Source: Brachynemurus nebulosus
Lineage: Eukaryota; Arthropoda; Insecta; Neuroptera; Myrmeleontidae
Length of the DNA stretch: 64,000 bases
Reading direction: 5' to 3'
Assembly: GCA_035578155.1 (NCBI GenBank)
Contig: JAPWDM010000006.1
Coordinates: forward strand, 14,028,305 to 14,092,304
Below, in pieces: positions 33,309 to 45,160 of this stretch (its first letter is position 1; every line of letters begins with the position of its first letter). Under the pieces are notes generated by a model, which saw nothing but the letters and a program-made list of their open reading frames with translations, was not told the DNA's origin and ran no database searches. A program made the position numbers and the translations under genes.

Positions 33309-33964
33309 CATTTTAAATAAAATAAAAATATTCATATCTGTAAAATTTCAACCATATACGAAGCTTTTAGCTTTCCAAGCCTGAGCAGAAGTGATACTTG
33401 AATATTATATTAATACACATGAATAATACTTGATACAATGATAAATTTTTTCGGCGCGTAGTGCTCTCTGTTAATGCCACAGTGCAGTGGGCCGACGCGG
33501 TTTGGGGTTCACGGTTCAGTGTTATGGTTTGTATTAATTTTTTTTTTTTTTTTGAAACAAATATTAAGTGACGTATGGAAATATATTTTTTTTGTCAACA
33601 CTTTAATTATATGGCGAACATGAAAAGTATGTATATATGATTGAATTGCACTAACCAGGTACTGGGTGTTTATGTTTGTGGGTGATTGGTCGTAAAATTG
33701 AGGTCTTATTGCATTGCAGAAATTTTTGAAAATATTTTGGTGACAGTATATTGAAAAATTTAATGAATGAAAAAGAAATTTTAATCGAGCTGGCTCGAAC
33801 AAAAGCGGGGGTCGGTGAGTAGTTAACTTGTGGGGCATTGAAATTAATTTTATATTGGACAGATTCGTACAGTTAGTGTGGTAGGATGACTATCATGGGA
33901 CTGATTTGGCAATTCTGAACAAACGGTAAATCCGTGTGGGTCGGCGATTCCTCGATATAAGATG
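33309..33964. other. AT-rich spacer, nothing recognised
   Basis: A GC-richer patch GTGCAGTGGGCCGACGCGG is at 33481. The open frame on the minus strand at 33509-33838 has no recognisable domain and ends in a poly-Lys run from T-rich DNA. Confidence 0.35.
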
Positions 33965-33965
33965 T

Positions 33966-34467
33966 TTTCTGCTTCTGTTGAAGAACACACTCATTACATA
34001 TCCGTTAATTGTTGAGAAAGTTAAGCATTATTCAAAGGTGTGGAGGAATGACCATTACTCAATACCTTTTTGACCAATGAAATCACAGTATTAACCATTA
34101 TTCAATGGGTTTGCGATTGTTTTATGTATGATGTATGTATCAAGTTTAATTTAATATATGTTGCGTAGTAACGTTCAAGTAAACAAAGTAGTATATATTT
34201 TGTTTTGATCGCTTTATACATATTATACAAACATTTAATGAAATTAGAAATAGATTAAAAATTTGATTTAAAATTTATATTCAATTTTATTTAAATCAAA
34301 AAGGAAAACAATCGTAGAAAAAAAAATATTGAATTCTTCTCGCTTGCAGTGGCTATTATTCACTCAGATGCATTACGATACTCGCCTCGCAAGCCGGCTT
34401 GTGTCGCAATTTCTTCTTCGTGAGTAATAGCTATCATTACTAGCTCGTTGAATAACATACTATTTTC
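33966..34467. repeat. Dispersed repeat, family E, copy 2
   Basis: Same orientation and order as 22815-23333 (TTAATTGTTGAGAAAGTTA, GGTGTGGAGGAATGA, ATTCACTCAGATGCATTACG, CTAGCTCGTTGAATAA). It helps define the approximate boundaries of both copies. No coding content. Confidence 0.65.
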
Positions 34468-34554
34468 GACATATACAAAATTTCAGTTGAAAATTATTGG
34501 AATCGAAAAGCACATATTTATATGTGATTTTTATTTTGTTTTCATCAATCTATT

Positions 34555-34833
34555 GGTACAGAACCGCTGTAACTTTACTACTTTAGGTACAAAATCGCTG
34601 TAACCTTACTACTTTTGGTACAGAATCGCTATAACCTTACTACTTTTGGTACAGAATCGCTGTGACCTTACTACTTTTGGTACAGAATCGCTGTAACCTT
34701 ACTACTTTTGGTACAGAATCGCTGTAACCTTACTACTTTTGGTACAAAAGCGCTGTAACCTTTCTATTTTTAGTACAGATTCGCTGTAATCTTACTACTT
34801 TTGGTATATAGGACTGCTGTGACCTGGCTGACT
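34555..34833 (+). repeat. 31-bp minisatellite, nine units
   Basis: The unit is GGTACAGAATCGCTGTAACC followed by TTACTACTTTT, 31 bp. Nine consecutive units follow one another, the middle ones nearly identical and the outer ones increasingly diverged. The last unit changes to GGACTGCTGTGACCTGGCTG. Confidence 0.92.
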
Positions 34834-35250
34834 TAAGTATAATAATTTGATGGATAAAATTACTGAAGAGGTAAATCGATTTTGATTAACGGTAGATCCG
34901 AAGTAATATTTTATTATATTCAATCTTCAAAAGATCTTTCTGTAGATACAATGGTAATGTTTTAATGATAAAGTTAATATAGTTTTCTGAATAGAAATAA
35001 AATTTGGATACAGTTCAAATAAATTATATATTTTTAAACAAATATTGTAATATATACTTGTGAAATTGTGACTGGAAGTTTTCCCCAATATCATTTGAGG
35101 TTAGCAAAATTTTTTTGATGAATTTTTCAAAAGGAGTAATTTTTTGAAAAAATAATAACAAGGTTTATTTTACAGAAAGCAAAAATTTTCACAAAAATTA
35201 TTAATTTAAACAATTTAACTCATCTGTATCAAGTCTCATAAGAATAATAG
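34834..35250. other. AT-rich spacer
   Basis: No gene or repeat boundary was seen. Confidence 0.4.
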
Positions 35251-35379
35251 TATATTGTGCAATAAGTGTGGGAAATTTTCGATTGCCTACTCAAGCGAAT
35301 GAGCGCACTCACTACGTTCGTGCGTTCAACTTCGCTTTCGTGGGCAATCGACAATTTCCCGGACTTATTGCACAATATA
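35251..35379. repeat. Hairpin MITE family H, copy 1
   Basis: TATATTGTGCAATAAG at the left pairs with CTTATTGCACAATATA at the right, and GGGAAATTTTCGATTGCC pairs with GGCAATCGACAATTTCCC. The 129-bp element resembles those at 51741-51872 and 52300-52433 in its ends (TATTGTRCAATAAGTG.GGGAAA). Confidence 0.7.
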
Positions 35380-35437
35380 CCATTTCACTTTTACCATGGA
35401 AGAACAGTTAGGACAGATTTTAAATTTACAGTGAAAA

Positions 35438-35785
35438 AATGGTACAAAACATTTCATTAGTCATTTTCTTGTAGGTAATCACGATAAAAATGAAACAAAA
35501 ATTCGTACTGGTAAATTTGACTGATTTCAGAACCATAGTAACAATATATTAAATAATAATATGAATTAAACTAATTTGTTTTATTCGCAAAATTATTTTA
35601 CCTTATTATACTTGAGTTTTATATTTTTTCTGAATAAATTATGCTACTAACAAAAACGCGACAGCGAAGCTGAAGCGTTTTTGGGTTGACAATTTTTCTT
35701 GTTAAATTGCTAGGCAACAAATTTTCGTTAGACAAACCCAAATTTATTCGAAAAAATACAAACCTCTCGTGTAATAATAAATGAT
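35438..35785 (-). repeat. Hairpin repeat family D, inverse copy
   Basis: Inverse of 12530-13090: GGTACAAAACATTTCATTAG at the left, CTGATTTCAGAACCATAGTA, the ACAAAAACGCGACAGCGAAG loop and TTAGACAAACCCAAATTTAT, ending TACAAACCTCTCGTGTAATA. One arm of the hairpin is shortened. Confidence 0.68.
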
Positions 35786-36713
35786 AACTGTATGTAAGCA
35801 AAAATTTATTTATATTGGGTCTCAAAATATGAAAATGGCAACAAAGTTTTACTGGGCCAGTCAAAAATGACAAAAATTTTGTAAAATTTTGTACTGCTAA
35901 TATCAGACATCACATAATTTCTAACAAATAATCGAAAAAATTTGCGAAGAAGTTGCTTACACTTCTTACAGATGTCACTACTAGTGAGACGTATAAAAAT
36001 ATGGACACGCTGCATCACGCGGTGACTCTAGCCGTTTCATCTATTTACATACAACGCAACATTCCATTCATATTTTACACAGACCTCATTTTGTTGCAAG
36101 CGAAACTCCCGAATCCATAGTGTCCGTCCGTAACAACTATGTGTAGGCACTTGAATAGAGTTTTATTTCTATATATCAATAGGAGTGAATAGCGGGGGTA
36201 GCGGCGTGACAAGGGGCAATGTACAGTGACAAACAGTAGACGATCGCCCGTTCATTAGGTTAATTAAATGCGACACGTTTTCGAAATGAATTCGTTTGGT
36301 GTGACGACACACACACATCATTGTGTGTCGATGGCACCGATGTTGTGTCACTGAGGACAATGGTGTGCATTTTTTTTTTTTTTTTTGGTTTTTGTTGTTC
36401 GGTTTTGAAGAGTGTCGAGTGAGTGAGTGAGTGGCTGGCTGGCTGGATGCCTTTAGAGTTGCCATCAGTGTCAAAATTAAACGTATATGTATTGACAAAA
36501 CAACTTTTCTTATATTACAAAATAAAGTTAAAAAAAAAAAAAACTGATTATAACTTTTTATTGGGAGTTATAGTTACGGATATTTACTGATTTGGGATTT
36601 TATGGTATTTTTTTTGCCCTTAGAATGTTCAGTTGATCTTAACCAAAGCTTTGCATCAGGTTTAGACGTATAAAAAATTCCATGCCGTTAAGGAATAGTA
36701 TTATACAGGGTGT
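35786..36713. other. Mostly unique DNA with short simple repeats
   Basis: Contains a GAGT/GGCT tetranucleotide tract (GAGTGAGTGAGTGAGTGGCT near 36418) and a nine-pair hairpin CGACACACA/TGTGTGTCG at 36305-36330. No gene was recognised; the sequence could be host intron or intergenic DNA. Confidence 0.4.
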
Positions 36714-37175
36714 AAAAGAAATAACTCTCGTCCTTTTGAGGGGTGACTCATTGCACCCTGTAGACACTAAAGACACAGGAATTTTTTCGGAATTAGCAGT
36801 TTGAGAAAATCACAAATTAACTGACTACTTGATGTTTCAAAATTTTTCTAAGTACGACCCTGTCTAAATTATGCATAAATACCTTCGTATTGAATAATTT
36901 TATTGATTAAAATTTAATAAAATTTTATAAACATGTTTAGTTCGTAAACATGTTTCCCAGATGTTTCTTTAAAAACAAAGAAATTATCTTACAAAGATGA
37001 GATGGTTAGAGACGGATTAAAAAAAATTTTCAAGGGCCCCTTTTTACCCATATTTAGTACCAAATGCTTTCTGTTAAAAAACAGTTTTCGTTCCAATTTA
37101 TTGGCAAATATTAATTACGCGGGTGAGATCTACCCAGTGTTTTTGTAGCGAGATTTATATACATTACACCCTGTA
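36714..37175. mobile_element. TACAGGGTG MITE, uninterrupted copy
   Basis: Inverted ends TACAGGGTGTAA and TTACACCCTGTA enclose 462 bp flanked by TA. A second GCACCCTGTAGACAC lies internally at 36752. The sequence is the inverse of the disrupted copy at 21807-23525 and serves as its pre-insertion reference. No coding content. Confidence 0.82.
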
Positions 37176-38310
37176 TACTCTATTTGCTTTTCCTTAAGAA
37201 ATCGATCCAAATGGCAAAGCTATTGTTACACTAACGCAAAAATCAGCTAATAAATAGATAAACAAGTTAAAAGTTGTGTTTTTCGTTGGTGTATAACACC
37301 ATACTGTAAAGGAATTTGAAAAAAAAATTGAGTAAGAGCGAGCCCGGCTTGCACAGTTGGGGTTCCGTACAATGAATAATCAATAGACCCAGTTTAATCT
37401 TATTGATTACATTTGAAACCAAAATTAGACGTTTCTTTCTATGTATTTCGATAATTACGTCATCAATTCGTTCAAATAAATCCGAGTACGAAATATCCGT
37501 AACAATTTTCCTTCCATCTAATTGTTTGTGAAACCCAATATTCGAAAAATTCAACCATTTCATGAAGAATAAGAGGAATTGGTAATCAAAATATCCTGGA
37601 AACTTTTAACTAAAATTATCGAAAATATTTAGTCAAAAACCAATCGAATTAAGGACGTTCGTGCGTCAAACCTAATAGTAGATAAAAATTTTAATTTTAG
37701 AGAATTGACAAGTTCAATTATATAGTTTTCTTTCCTCAAAGATTTTAAGGCCTTCATAGATCATTTCTTAAAGTAATTGACGATTAAAAATCAAATTTTT
37801 AACACAGAGCTATTAGGGAAAAATATTCTAAATAGCATTTTTTCATTTTAAAAATTATAGTAAGTATATTATAAGAGTAGATACCATAATAAAAAATGTT
37901 GAAAAATATTCTTTGAAATAGGCAATTTATATAATTGCACCAAAAAAAAATCGTGTTGACGAACGTTAAAATGAAATATTAATTATTGAAATTAATATTC
38001 GGGTAGATTTTGATGTGTAAACGTACATTATATACAATATACATAAAAGGTCAAATCAGACTACTAAATTTCAATCAACAACTGTGTATACATTGATGTC
38101 ATAGATCAGTACATAGGTGGTACGTATAGCAATCACCCATATACACGACACAATATGACACATGAACAAGTACAAGCTCTGTATGCATAACATATACAGG
38201 TATAGTGTTTTGTGGTAGCTACATAACATTATTCTGTAGTGTTTTGTGGACGTGCTCGAACATCTTTAAGCACTTGTAAAATTACTACGTTTATTTAAAT
38301 TAATTTTGTG
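37176..38310. other. AT-rich DNA, no gene recognised
   Basis: The frame on the minus strand at 37267-37563 has a less biased composition than most, but no family motif, no splice-site support and no repeat relationship that I can see. Confidence 0.35.
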
Positions 38311-38345
38311 ATATGTTTCGATTCATATACGATCATTATCAAACA
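38311..38345 (-). repeat. Penelope-type terminal motif
   Basis: On the minus strand TTTGATAATGATCG is followed by a short loop and ATCGAAACATATC. This matches the layout of the motifs at 24697 and 41907. No coding remnant was identified next to it. Confidence 0.4.
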
Positions 38346-38618
38346 ACTAGTTCCATTTATTTCCGCATACGTTCGGAAATGCAATAAAATTGGCCATTGT
38401 TAATACAAAATTTCGTTAATCGTTTGAACAACATTGTACATAATATGTAATCCATGCTATACAAGTACCATCCCAATATTTTGTATTGAATTTAGCGACC
38501 TGATGGACAATATATAGAGTGTCGTTTGCCCGATGTAGAATTATTATTACTGGAACAAGCTTATTTACATATTAATGACCTTACGTGTGATAGTATCAGG
38601 GGAATAAAATACGGATAG

Positions 38619-38673
38619 ATACCAGATACCGAATACCAGATACTGAATAGCAGATGCCGAATACCAGATCTCG
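38619..38673 (+). repeat. 14-bp minisatellite, four units
   Basis: Four imperfect copies of ATACCAGATACCGA in tandem, the third with AGCAGATGCC substitutions and the last incomplete. Confidence 0.75.
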
Positions 38674-40064
38674 TCGGCAAGAATGAAAATTCAATAATAA
38701 TGACACCAGAAATTGAATTATTATTTTCATTCAATGAAAATGGGTGACACCATAGATTTTATTAGCCCGAAATTTACAGGCGCACTCATCGAAGACAAGA
38801 ATAACACTGCTTCTGATTGTGGGTTGCGTAAAATTTATTAGGGAACGCTATAGACATTGGTAAAAGTGGTAACATCAAATGAATTGTATATGATACATTA
38901 GGGAGCGTCCATAAATTTGACGAAACTACCTCTAACAAATTATGTTACCATTTGGTCACACAGTTTTCACAATAAACTCGTTACAGTTAGGAGACGTGTT
39001 TTATGAGATAATGTTTTGCTAAACTATAAAAAGATGTCTTAATTTTCATATTTTATAATAAAAAGGATATAATTTCAACTGAATGTTTTCTGGACTTAAT
39101 AAAAGAAAAAAATTCGTTAAATGCGTGTTTTTGACACGCACTAAGTAATGTCACCTCAGTGAAAGTGTTAATTTATGATTTTTTGTTAACTCTACAGCCC
39201 TCTTGTGTTTATTCAATATGGATGTACAACTCTATAATTATTCAATATGGATATACAACTCTATAATGTTTCCCCCACTATGATCACACAACGATATTAA
39301 TATGTCATCCTTCGATGACATAAAAAACTACGTTCCACTCCGGGGGGAGAGGGGGGAAGGGTTAGATAAAGTTCAAAATGGAACTACATAGTTTATGAAC
39401 GCTCCCTTTCATCTATTGTTCTTGTAGTAACGTTAGCTCCTACTATGATATGGTCATTGCGCATACCGTTGTCGTAGGCACAGTTACGCTTGTCGTAGAT
39501 AATACATACAATAGACTCATGTGATCCTTTATTCGTTTTGGGGTAGGTTTTAATAAAATTTATTGAATATTTTATTTCAATTTTGTGACGGTAGGTAGGT
39601 AGGTGAAGTGAAGGGGGGGCAGGAAATATGTGTATTCACTTTTGTTTCGTTTTGATATTTAATTTTATTGTTAATTTTTTTTATTTTTAGTAACAAAGGT
39701 TTTTAATTAAGTTAGTTTAAAGGAATAAATTATATATGAAATAGTTTTTTGTTTAAAAGTTAAAAAATATTTAAATTTCTTCAGAATTTTTCAATTTTTA
39801 GTTGAACTTTTTGCACGTAAAGGCATACTTATTGTTTTAAAGCTGTAAAAACACAAACTGTAGATATACCTATTATAGTTTTCGCATTTTATGTTAGAAA
39901 CTGTATATTCGTTAAGTTTATTGTTAATCATAGCTGACAATGCTACTTTTTTTTAGGAATTTTTGGCTTTGTACAAAGAAGACATGCAAAATGAATTTTA
40001 GTCAATATATTATGGTGTTTACTTACAAGATTTTAGTACGTAGAATTAACCTAGAAATTTCCCT
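38674..40064. other. AT-rich DNA, nothing recognised
   Basis: ATTCAATATGGATRTACAACTCTATAAT is repeated twice in tandem near 39214-39266. A G-rich stretch CCGGGGGGAGAGGGGGGAAG lies at 39341. No gene was recognised. Confidence 0.4.
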
Positions 40065-41495
40065 TTAAGGGAGGAGTTCAAATAAAAAAGCAACTTTTTT
40101 ATTTATGACTAGCCGTATGCCCGATGGGATTTCCCATCGACAACATCTTTTTATTAGGTACTCAATTTCTGCTCACTTTTAATGTTTTTCAAAAGCCTAA
40201 ATCAATATCCACGTTTCTAACTTCAAAAATAACAGATTTCCCATATGAACTTTCATTTTCTGTTTTAACTCCTTTTAGGGAATAAATTTCCAGAAACAAC
40301 TGACTTTTATTTATAAATGGAAGCCTATAAATTTTCATAACTCCTGTGCTTAATTTCGTCCTTCTAAACCCAATAGTTTAGGTTGTGCGTTCTCTGTCGG
40401 TCAAAGATTCATTAAATAATATTTATTTTAATAGCCATAGTAACATATTTTTATATACCACTAACTTCAAAAATAACGAATTTACATACAAATTTTCATC
40501 CCCTATTAAACCCACTTAGGGGACGAATTTTCAAAAATCCTTCCTTAGTGCTTACCTACATTACATAGGGAACTCCTATGCAAAATTTCATTCTTCTAAA
40601 CCCAACGGTTTAGGCTGTGCGTTGTCTGTCAGTCAGTCAGTGTTAGAAATTTATTAAGTAGATTATTTTGCTTGTTTAAATTCTTTTCAAATTAGGGAGG
40701 GTTTCAAATAGAAAATTTTGCTTTTGAAACATTCATTACTCTTCCCTGTGGGGGGAGGGGGTCCTTTTCCATAAGTTTTTAAGCGTTTACAAGGAACGCC
40801 ATATCTTAAAAACTAATGAATATTTTTTAAATATTTTTTCATTATCTTATTCCTAAAGGACCTGTCCATAAAGCTGAGTATGGGTTTCAGGTAATTTTAA
40901 AAATTAACTATAAAATTGTAATCCCAAACTTCTAAAAATTATAAAACCCAGTTTTTTATTTAAAAAAAAAATGTTTAAAAATAGTTACAATTGTTCAAAT
41001 GGAAAGAGCATACTCCACTTTATGCGCAATATGTTAATGAAGAAAATAAAAAAAAATTAAGTCTCTATCTTTTCTAGAACAAGAGATATGATTTTCCTTG
41101 TCGGAAGAAACACAACTTTCGGGAAACGGTAAAAAACAAAAATAATAACAAAAGAAGCGGTTTACTCACTGTTTATTAAAACGTCGACAAAGGCATACAA
41201 ATAAAAGAACATTATCTCAGTGCATACTTACTATAACTCATGTACACGAAAACTAAATATTACTGCTAAATATTACTATCAAATCGCGAGGGAGGACAAG
41301 CGTTGTCTGCAAAGGAGCAGCAACTTGGCTGTGCAGCGGCTCACAAATAAATATTTTTCTACTTGAAAAAAAATTTTTGGCCATGTTTTATATATCACCG
41401 TGTTTGTAAAGAACCACAGAATAAAATAAAAACAAAAAACGAGATTCGAAAAAAATTAGTTTATTAGCCGTTTCTGGCGTGAACTCCCCCCTTAA
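40065..41495. mobile_element. TTAA element, family G, copy 2 (complete, with Helitron inside)
   Basis: TTAAGGGAGGAGTTCA at the left is matched inversely by TGAACTCCCCCCTTAA at the right, with TTAA at 40065-40068 and 41492-41495. Without the 554-bp Helitron it is about 877 bp. It is colinear with the truncated copy at 31166-31910. No transposase frame. Confidence 0.8.
40109..40662 (-). mobile_element. Non-autonomous Helitron
   Basis: On the minus strand the element begins TCTACTTAATAAATTTC and ends ACGGCTAG, that is 5' TC and 3' CTAG. A perfect hairpin CGATGGGA-AA-TCCCATCG ends 13 bases before the terminus. The host copy at 31166-31910 has no insertion here and shows that it entered between A and T without target duplication. 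All four Helitron hallmarks are therefore visible. At 554 bp it encodes no Rep/helicase. A GACTGACTGACAGAC block near its 5' end and AACGCACAGCCTAAACCGTT are shared with the copy at 44173-45172. Confidence 0.92.
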
Positions 41496-41906
41496 TAAAA
41501 ATTTGCGTACTATAGTAGTTAAATATAAGTACACTCAAATGAACAAATTCTCAAATTTTATTTTTATTTTATTTTTTATTTTTTTAATAACATTAAAAAT
41601 ATTGTGTCAATCAATATTTTCGATTATTAGAAAAAATAATTCATGTTTAGACCAAAACCATAATAGCATATTTTTAAAAAATGTCAGCATTGTTATTAGT
41701 GCACATACATCTGTTAGATATGTTTTTATATAGCATAAATATAGTACCTATATTCATATGTGAAATGATTTGACTGGGTATTTAAAATCAAAAAACTGGA
41801 AAATTTTTATTTTTATTTTTTCAGTATCACAAATTGGTGGCTCTAAATTGTCTTGAATTATTCTGAAATCTGATTAAAAATACTACTTTTATTTTATGAA
41901 GTTCGT
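41496..41906. other. AT-rich spacer
   Basis: The open frame at 41479-41733 is Ile/Phe/Asn-rich and overlaps the end of the TTAA element; it is not taken as a gene. Confidence 0.4.
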
Positions 41907-42380
41907 CACATGTTTCGATCAATATAACCATTATCAAACAAATAAAAATTAAACTCCTTCATGCTTTATTTATACCAAATACATTCCATGAATGGACAGT
42001 AGTGTTGGTTGGGTCAAATAGTAGGGATCTAGAACAAAAGATAGTTCGGGAACTCTGTATGAATAAACACGTTTTGAATAATAAACTAAAGTACAAAATT
42101 TATAAATGAATTAAATCATATAATACAGAAAATAAAATAGAATTTTAAATATCAGTGTAATCGTTCAAAAGGACATAAATCAGAACTATGTTTATAAATT
42201 ATCTTTCTGTATGTTTTGGGTCCTTTGTTCGCTTTGCGTCAAACTGTTTCTCTCAAGGACATCTTCTGTGTTTATCAGATGTCTGGCGAGTTTGACCAAT
42301 ATAGACGCTATCGCAATCTTGACAATTTAGTTTGGAGCACAAAGATAAGTTAACATCGTGTATAATGGTGTTAAATTTTT
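41907..42380 (-). mobile_element. Penelope-like element, 3' portion
   Basis: Reading the minus strand there is first an endonuclease relic (42253-42378), then about 300 bp of decayed sequence, then TTTGATAATGG...ATCGAAACATGTG at 41907-41940. Endonuclease followed by a hammerhead-like terminal motif is the 3' order of Penelope-like elements. The ACGATTACACTGATATTTA block is shared with 24697-25060. The reverse transcriptase part is absent. Confidence 0.65.
42253..42378 (-). pseudogene. GIY-YIG endonuclease fragment of a Penelope-like element
   Basis: A 41-codon open stretch bounded by stops on both sides reads ...KLNCQDCDSVYIGQTRQTSD. The CxxC directly followed by a VYIGQT box is the characteristic start of the GIY-YIG endonuclease of Penelope-like elements, where the protein cuts target DNA for reverse transcription. 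The catalytic Arg normally follows about ten residues later; here the frame runs through KHRR and stops. Only the core of the domain survives, with a stop and probable frameshift after RRCP. It is a dead relic rather than a gene. Confidence 0.68.
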
Positions 42381-43116
42381 ATAAAAAATCAGCAATATGT
42401 ATCTACTATTAGTAAAATGTGTATTTTCAAATTTGGAAAAATGAAAAACATTCAACCATTTTTTCCACATATTATGATTAAGTGTATATTTAAGCTAAAA
42501 ATATAAATGTAACTTTTTTGACATTTTTCCAATCTATTTTTTTTTTTCAACAATTTCCGTTCAAACACGAATTATTTTCACTAATAATCGAAAATACTGA
42601 TTGACATGATTCGTCGAAATACATAGATTGTTAGATAGCCAATTTATTTTGAGGTGTTAAAACATAATATTAGTTGCGTTGTCACTTTTAACAAACAAAA
42701 AGGACATAACAAAAATGTCCATCAGGAGTGTGGTAATGACAGGATGTCATGGACAATATTATGGACATTGTTAGTTAGATAATTATGTTCCTTTATCATA
42801 CATTCTATTGGTGAGTGAGTGTTTACAATAACAATTGACTGTAAATGGCAGATTGGGAACAACAAAAATTTTAACTATTTTAATCTTAGTTAATATACAG
42901 CGGAAGTAAAATAATAATGACCAATTGTAGTTGAAGATAGTATGGATATAAAAAAGGACGTGATTAGTTATTATAAAAATATAAATTTGGAAATTTTTCT
43001 CTTGTTTTATTTGATCAAAAATATCCAGAAATTTTCCATAGATATTTGTGATTAATTGTAGTAATGTATTAAAATTTTAATTTTTGCTTTGTTGAGAATA
43101 GGGGCGAACTTAGCTC
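42381..43116. other. AT-rich DNA, nothing recognised
   Basis: A short GACAGGATGTCATGGACA and ATTATGGACATTG area near 42740-42770 repeats TGGACA-type words. No gene was recognised. Confidence 0.4.
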
Positions 43117-43552
43117 TTAAGGTATCATCACAGTCTGATTGGCCGAAAAATAGTCAATTTTGGAAATTTTTTTCGGATGCTTAGGATGGGGAAATGGGGG
43201 TGAATTTTTATTTACAATTAATTAAGAAAATTAATTAAGAAAAAAAAAGCTTCCATAGGTACATAGAGGCTTACCTACAGATTGCGAAATCTATTTGACT
43301 TTTTTTCAGATAAAAACTGCGGCCGCAATCATGGGCACCAAATATCGCCCTTTTTTAAAGACACTTTTTTCAAAAAATTATAATAATTATAAAAAATAAA
43401 TAAAAATGAATAAAAAAAATATTTTTGTATTGTTGAAAATAGTGGTATTAATCGTAAAAAAGAAATTCATCCCACTTCCCCCATCCTATCCATCCGAAAA
43501 AAATGTGAAAATTGACTATTTTTCGACCGATCACACTGTGATGGTACCTTAA
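43117..43552. mobile_element. TTAA-flanked MITE, family I
   Basis: TTAAGGTATCATCACAGTCT at the left, and inversely TTAAGGTACCATCACAGTGT at the right, begin inverted ends of about 65 bp (GAAAAATAGTCAATTTT and TTTTTTTCGGATG on both arms). 436 bp, non-coding. An interior block with GCGGCCGCAATC and a CTTACCTACAGATTG stretch reappears inversely at 53930-54015. Confidence 0.8.
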
Positions 43553-44172
43553 ATTAAGGAACGATCGTATTTTTTTTCGTATCGTAGGTTTTCATTTAAA
43601 AAAGTATACGTTTGCATCGTTGCTTAAACACAATGGTATTTATAACTTTTATCTGAACAGTTATTTGAAAATCAATATTTTCCTTCATGAGGATTTTTTG
43701 ACAAGGCACTAAATTTTTTCTATTAAACTTGGTGACGTTATCAGTTAGAAAAATTCATTTTCTCTAAATCAATCCTTTATAAGAGTGATTTGAATTAGGA
43801 TAATTAGTTGAATTATAATAATTTGGGAGTGGACTTTTTATTTCTGTTGTCAAAATGAATTTCATCAAATTCCATAGTAATCTTTTATCTAGTGATTCTA
43901 CATGCTTGGAAATCCATCATTCGCTCAGGGCCGTGGAGAAAAATGGCGGACTTCCGCAATAAATTGCATTTTTTTAAAAAATTTCCATCCCAAAAAATAA
44001 GTGGTGAGCAAAAAAAAACTCAAGTCCGGGCCTCGAGGCTACAACCTCGGCTACCCCACGGTCTCGTCGGGCCTGCATTTGCTTCCAATTTCATTATTTT
44101 GTCATCATTTCATTGATGGTTTTTAAGGCACTAAAAAATTTTTTGTCATTTTGCGTTAGAACTTCAACATAA
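43553..44172. other. Spacer with a GC-rich, tRNA-like block
   Basis: The block GTCCGGGCCTCGAGGCTACA to CCTCGGCTACCCCACGGTCT (about 44023-44064) is GC-rich and vaguely tRNA-like on the minus strand (GGGTAGCCGAGG). It may be a SINE head. The open frame across it (43892-44116) has no recognised domain. Confidence 0.3.
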
Positions 44173-44180
44173 TCTACTTA

Positions 44181-44703
44181 CGGCCGGTTTTACATTCATA
44201 ATTTTAAAGGTTCTTTAACTAAAGCTACTTTTAATTTAAAGTCGACTTTATTTTTAGCATTGTTTTACAATGATCAGGTCTGCTTACTTTTGTTAAAGGA
44301 CTTTTAAGTGTTGCATGGATAAAACGAACTATGAATGATCGTAGCCTATCTTACATTTAAAAAAAATAACTATAGAAACGAAAATATCAACATGATTGAA
44401 TTTCAAATATACGCATTTCATTCATTTCGTTACTGCCAGTGAGATTGGAATAGAAAACTATATTATTTCATAGTAAAATTAAGCTTATATAGACAAAATT
44501 CAATGATAGTAATTAGCAATAACAAATATGTTAAAGCCGACTTTAAGCAGTAAAAGTCGAGATAATTCTTACTTTAGTTTAAAGTCGACTTTTACACTAA
44601 CGGAGCATTAAATTTGATTGTAAAACAATACTAAAAATAAAATCAGTTTTAAAGTTGGCTTTAGTGTTAAAGTCGGCTTTAAATGTGAATGTAAAACTGG
44701 CCG
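44181..44703. mobile_element. MITE with TTA target duplication, inside the Helitron
   Basis: CGGCCGGTTTTACATTCATA at the left and, inversely, CGGCCAGTTTTACATTCACA at the right; TTA lies outside both ends (44178-44180 and 44704-44706). A TTA duplication suggests PIF/Harbinger-type insertion, although a TA duplication cannot be excluded. The 523-bp interior is built of AAAGTCGACTTTA and TTAAAG-type words in both orientations, giving multiple internal palindromes. No transposase. Confidence 0.78.
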
Positions 44704-45033
44704 TTAGGTAAATAAATCTCTAATTACACTGACTGACTGACTGACAGACAACGCACAGCCTAAACCGTTGGGTTAAAAAGAATCAAATCTTGGACAGGAG
44801 TTCCCTATGTAACGTAGGTGAGCACTGAGAAAGGATTTTTGAAAATTCGCCCCCTAAGTGGGTTAAATAGCGAATGAAAATTTGTATGGAAATTCGTCAC
44901 TTTTGAAGTTAATGATATATAAAATTATGTTACTATGGCTATTAAAATAAATAATATTTTATTTAATGAATCTGTCACACTAACTGGCATCCTAAAATGT
45001 TGCCGATGGTAAACTCATCGGGTGGATATAACG

Positions 45034-45160
45034 TAAAAGCCTCTCTATTCGAACGCCATTCAATACTCGAACAGGTTTGATATTTATCAGTTCTTTTTTT
45101 TTCAGAAATAACTTTATTAATATATAAAATATCAAAACTATTCGAGTATAGGGGACTTTA
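45034..45160. repeat. Small inverted-repeat element near the Helitron 3' end
   Basis: TAAAAGCCTCTCTATTCGAA on the left resembles, inversely, TAAAGTCCCCTATACTCGAA on the right. A TACTCGAACAGGTTTGATAT block pairs with ATACTCGAATAGTTTTGATA from the other arm. It separates the Helitron hairpin from its terminus. Probably a TA-type MITE; exact ends uncertain. Confidence 0.55.
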
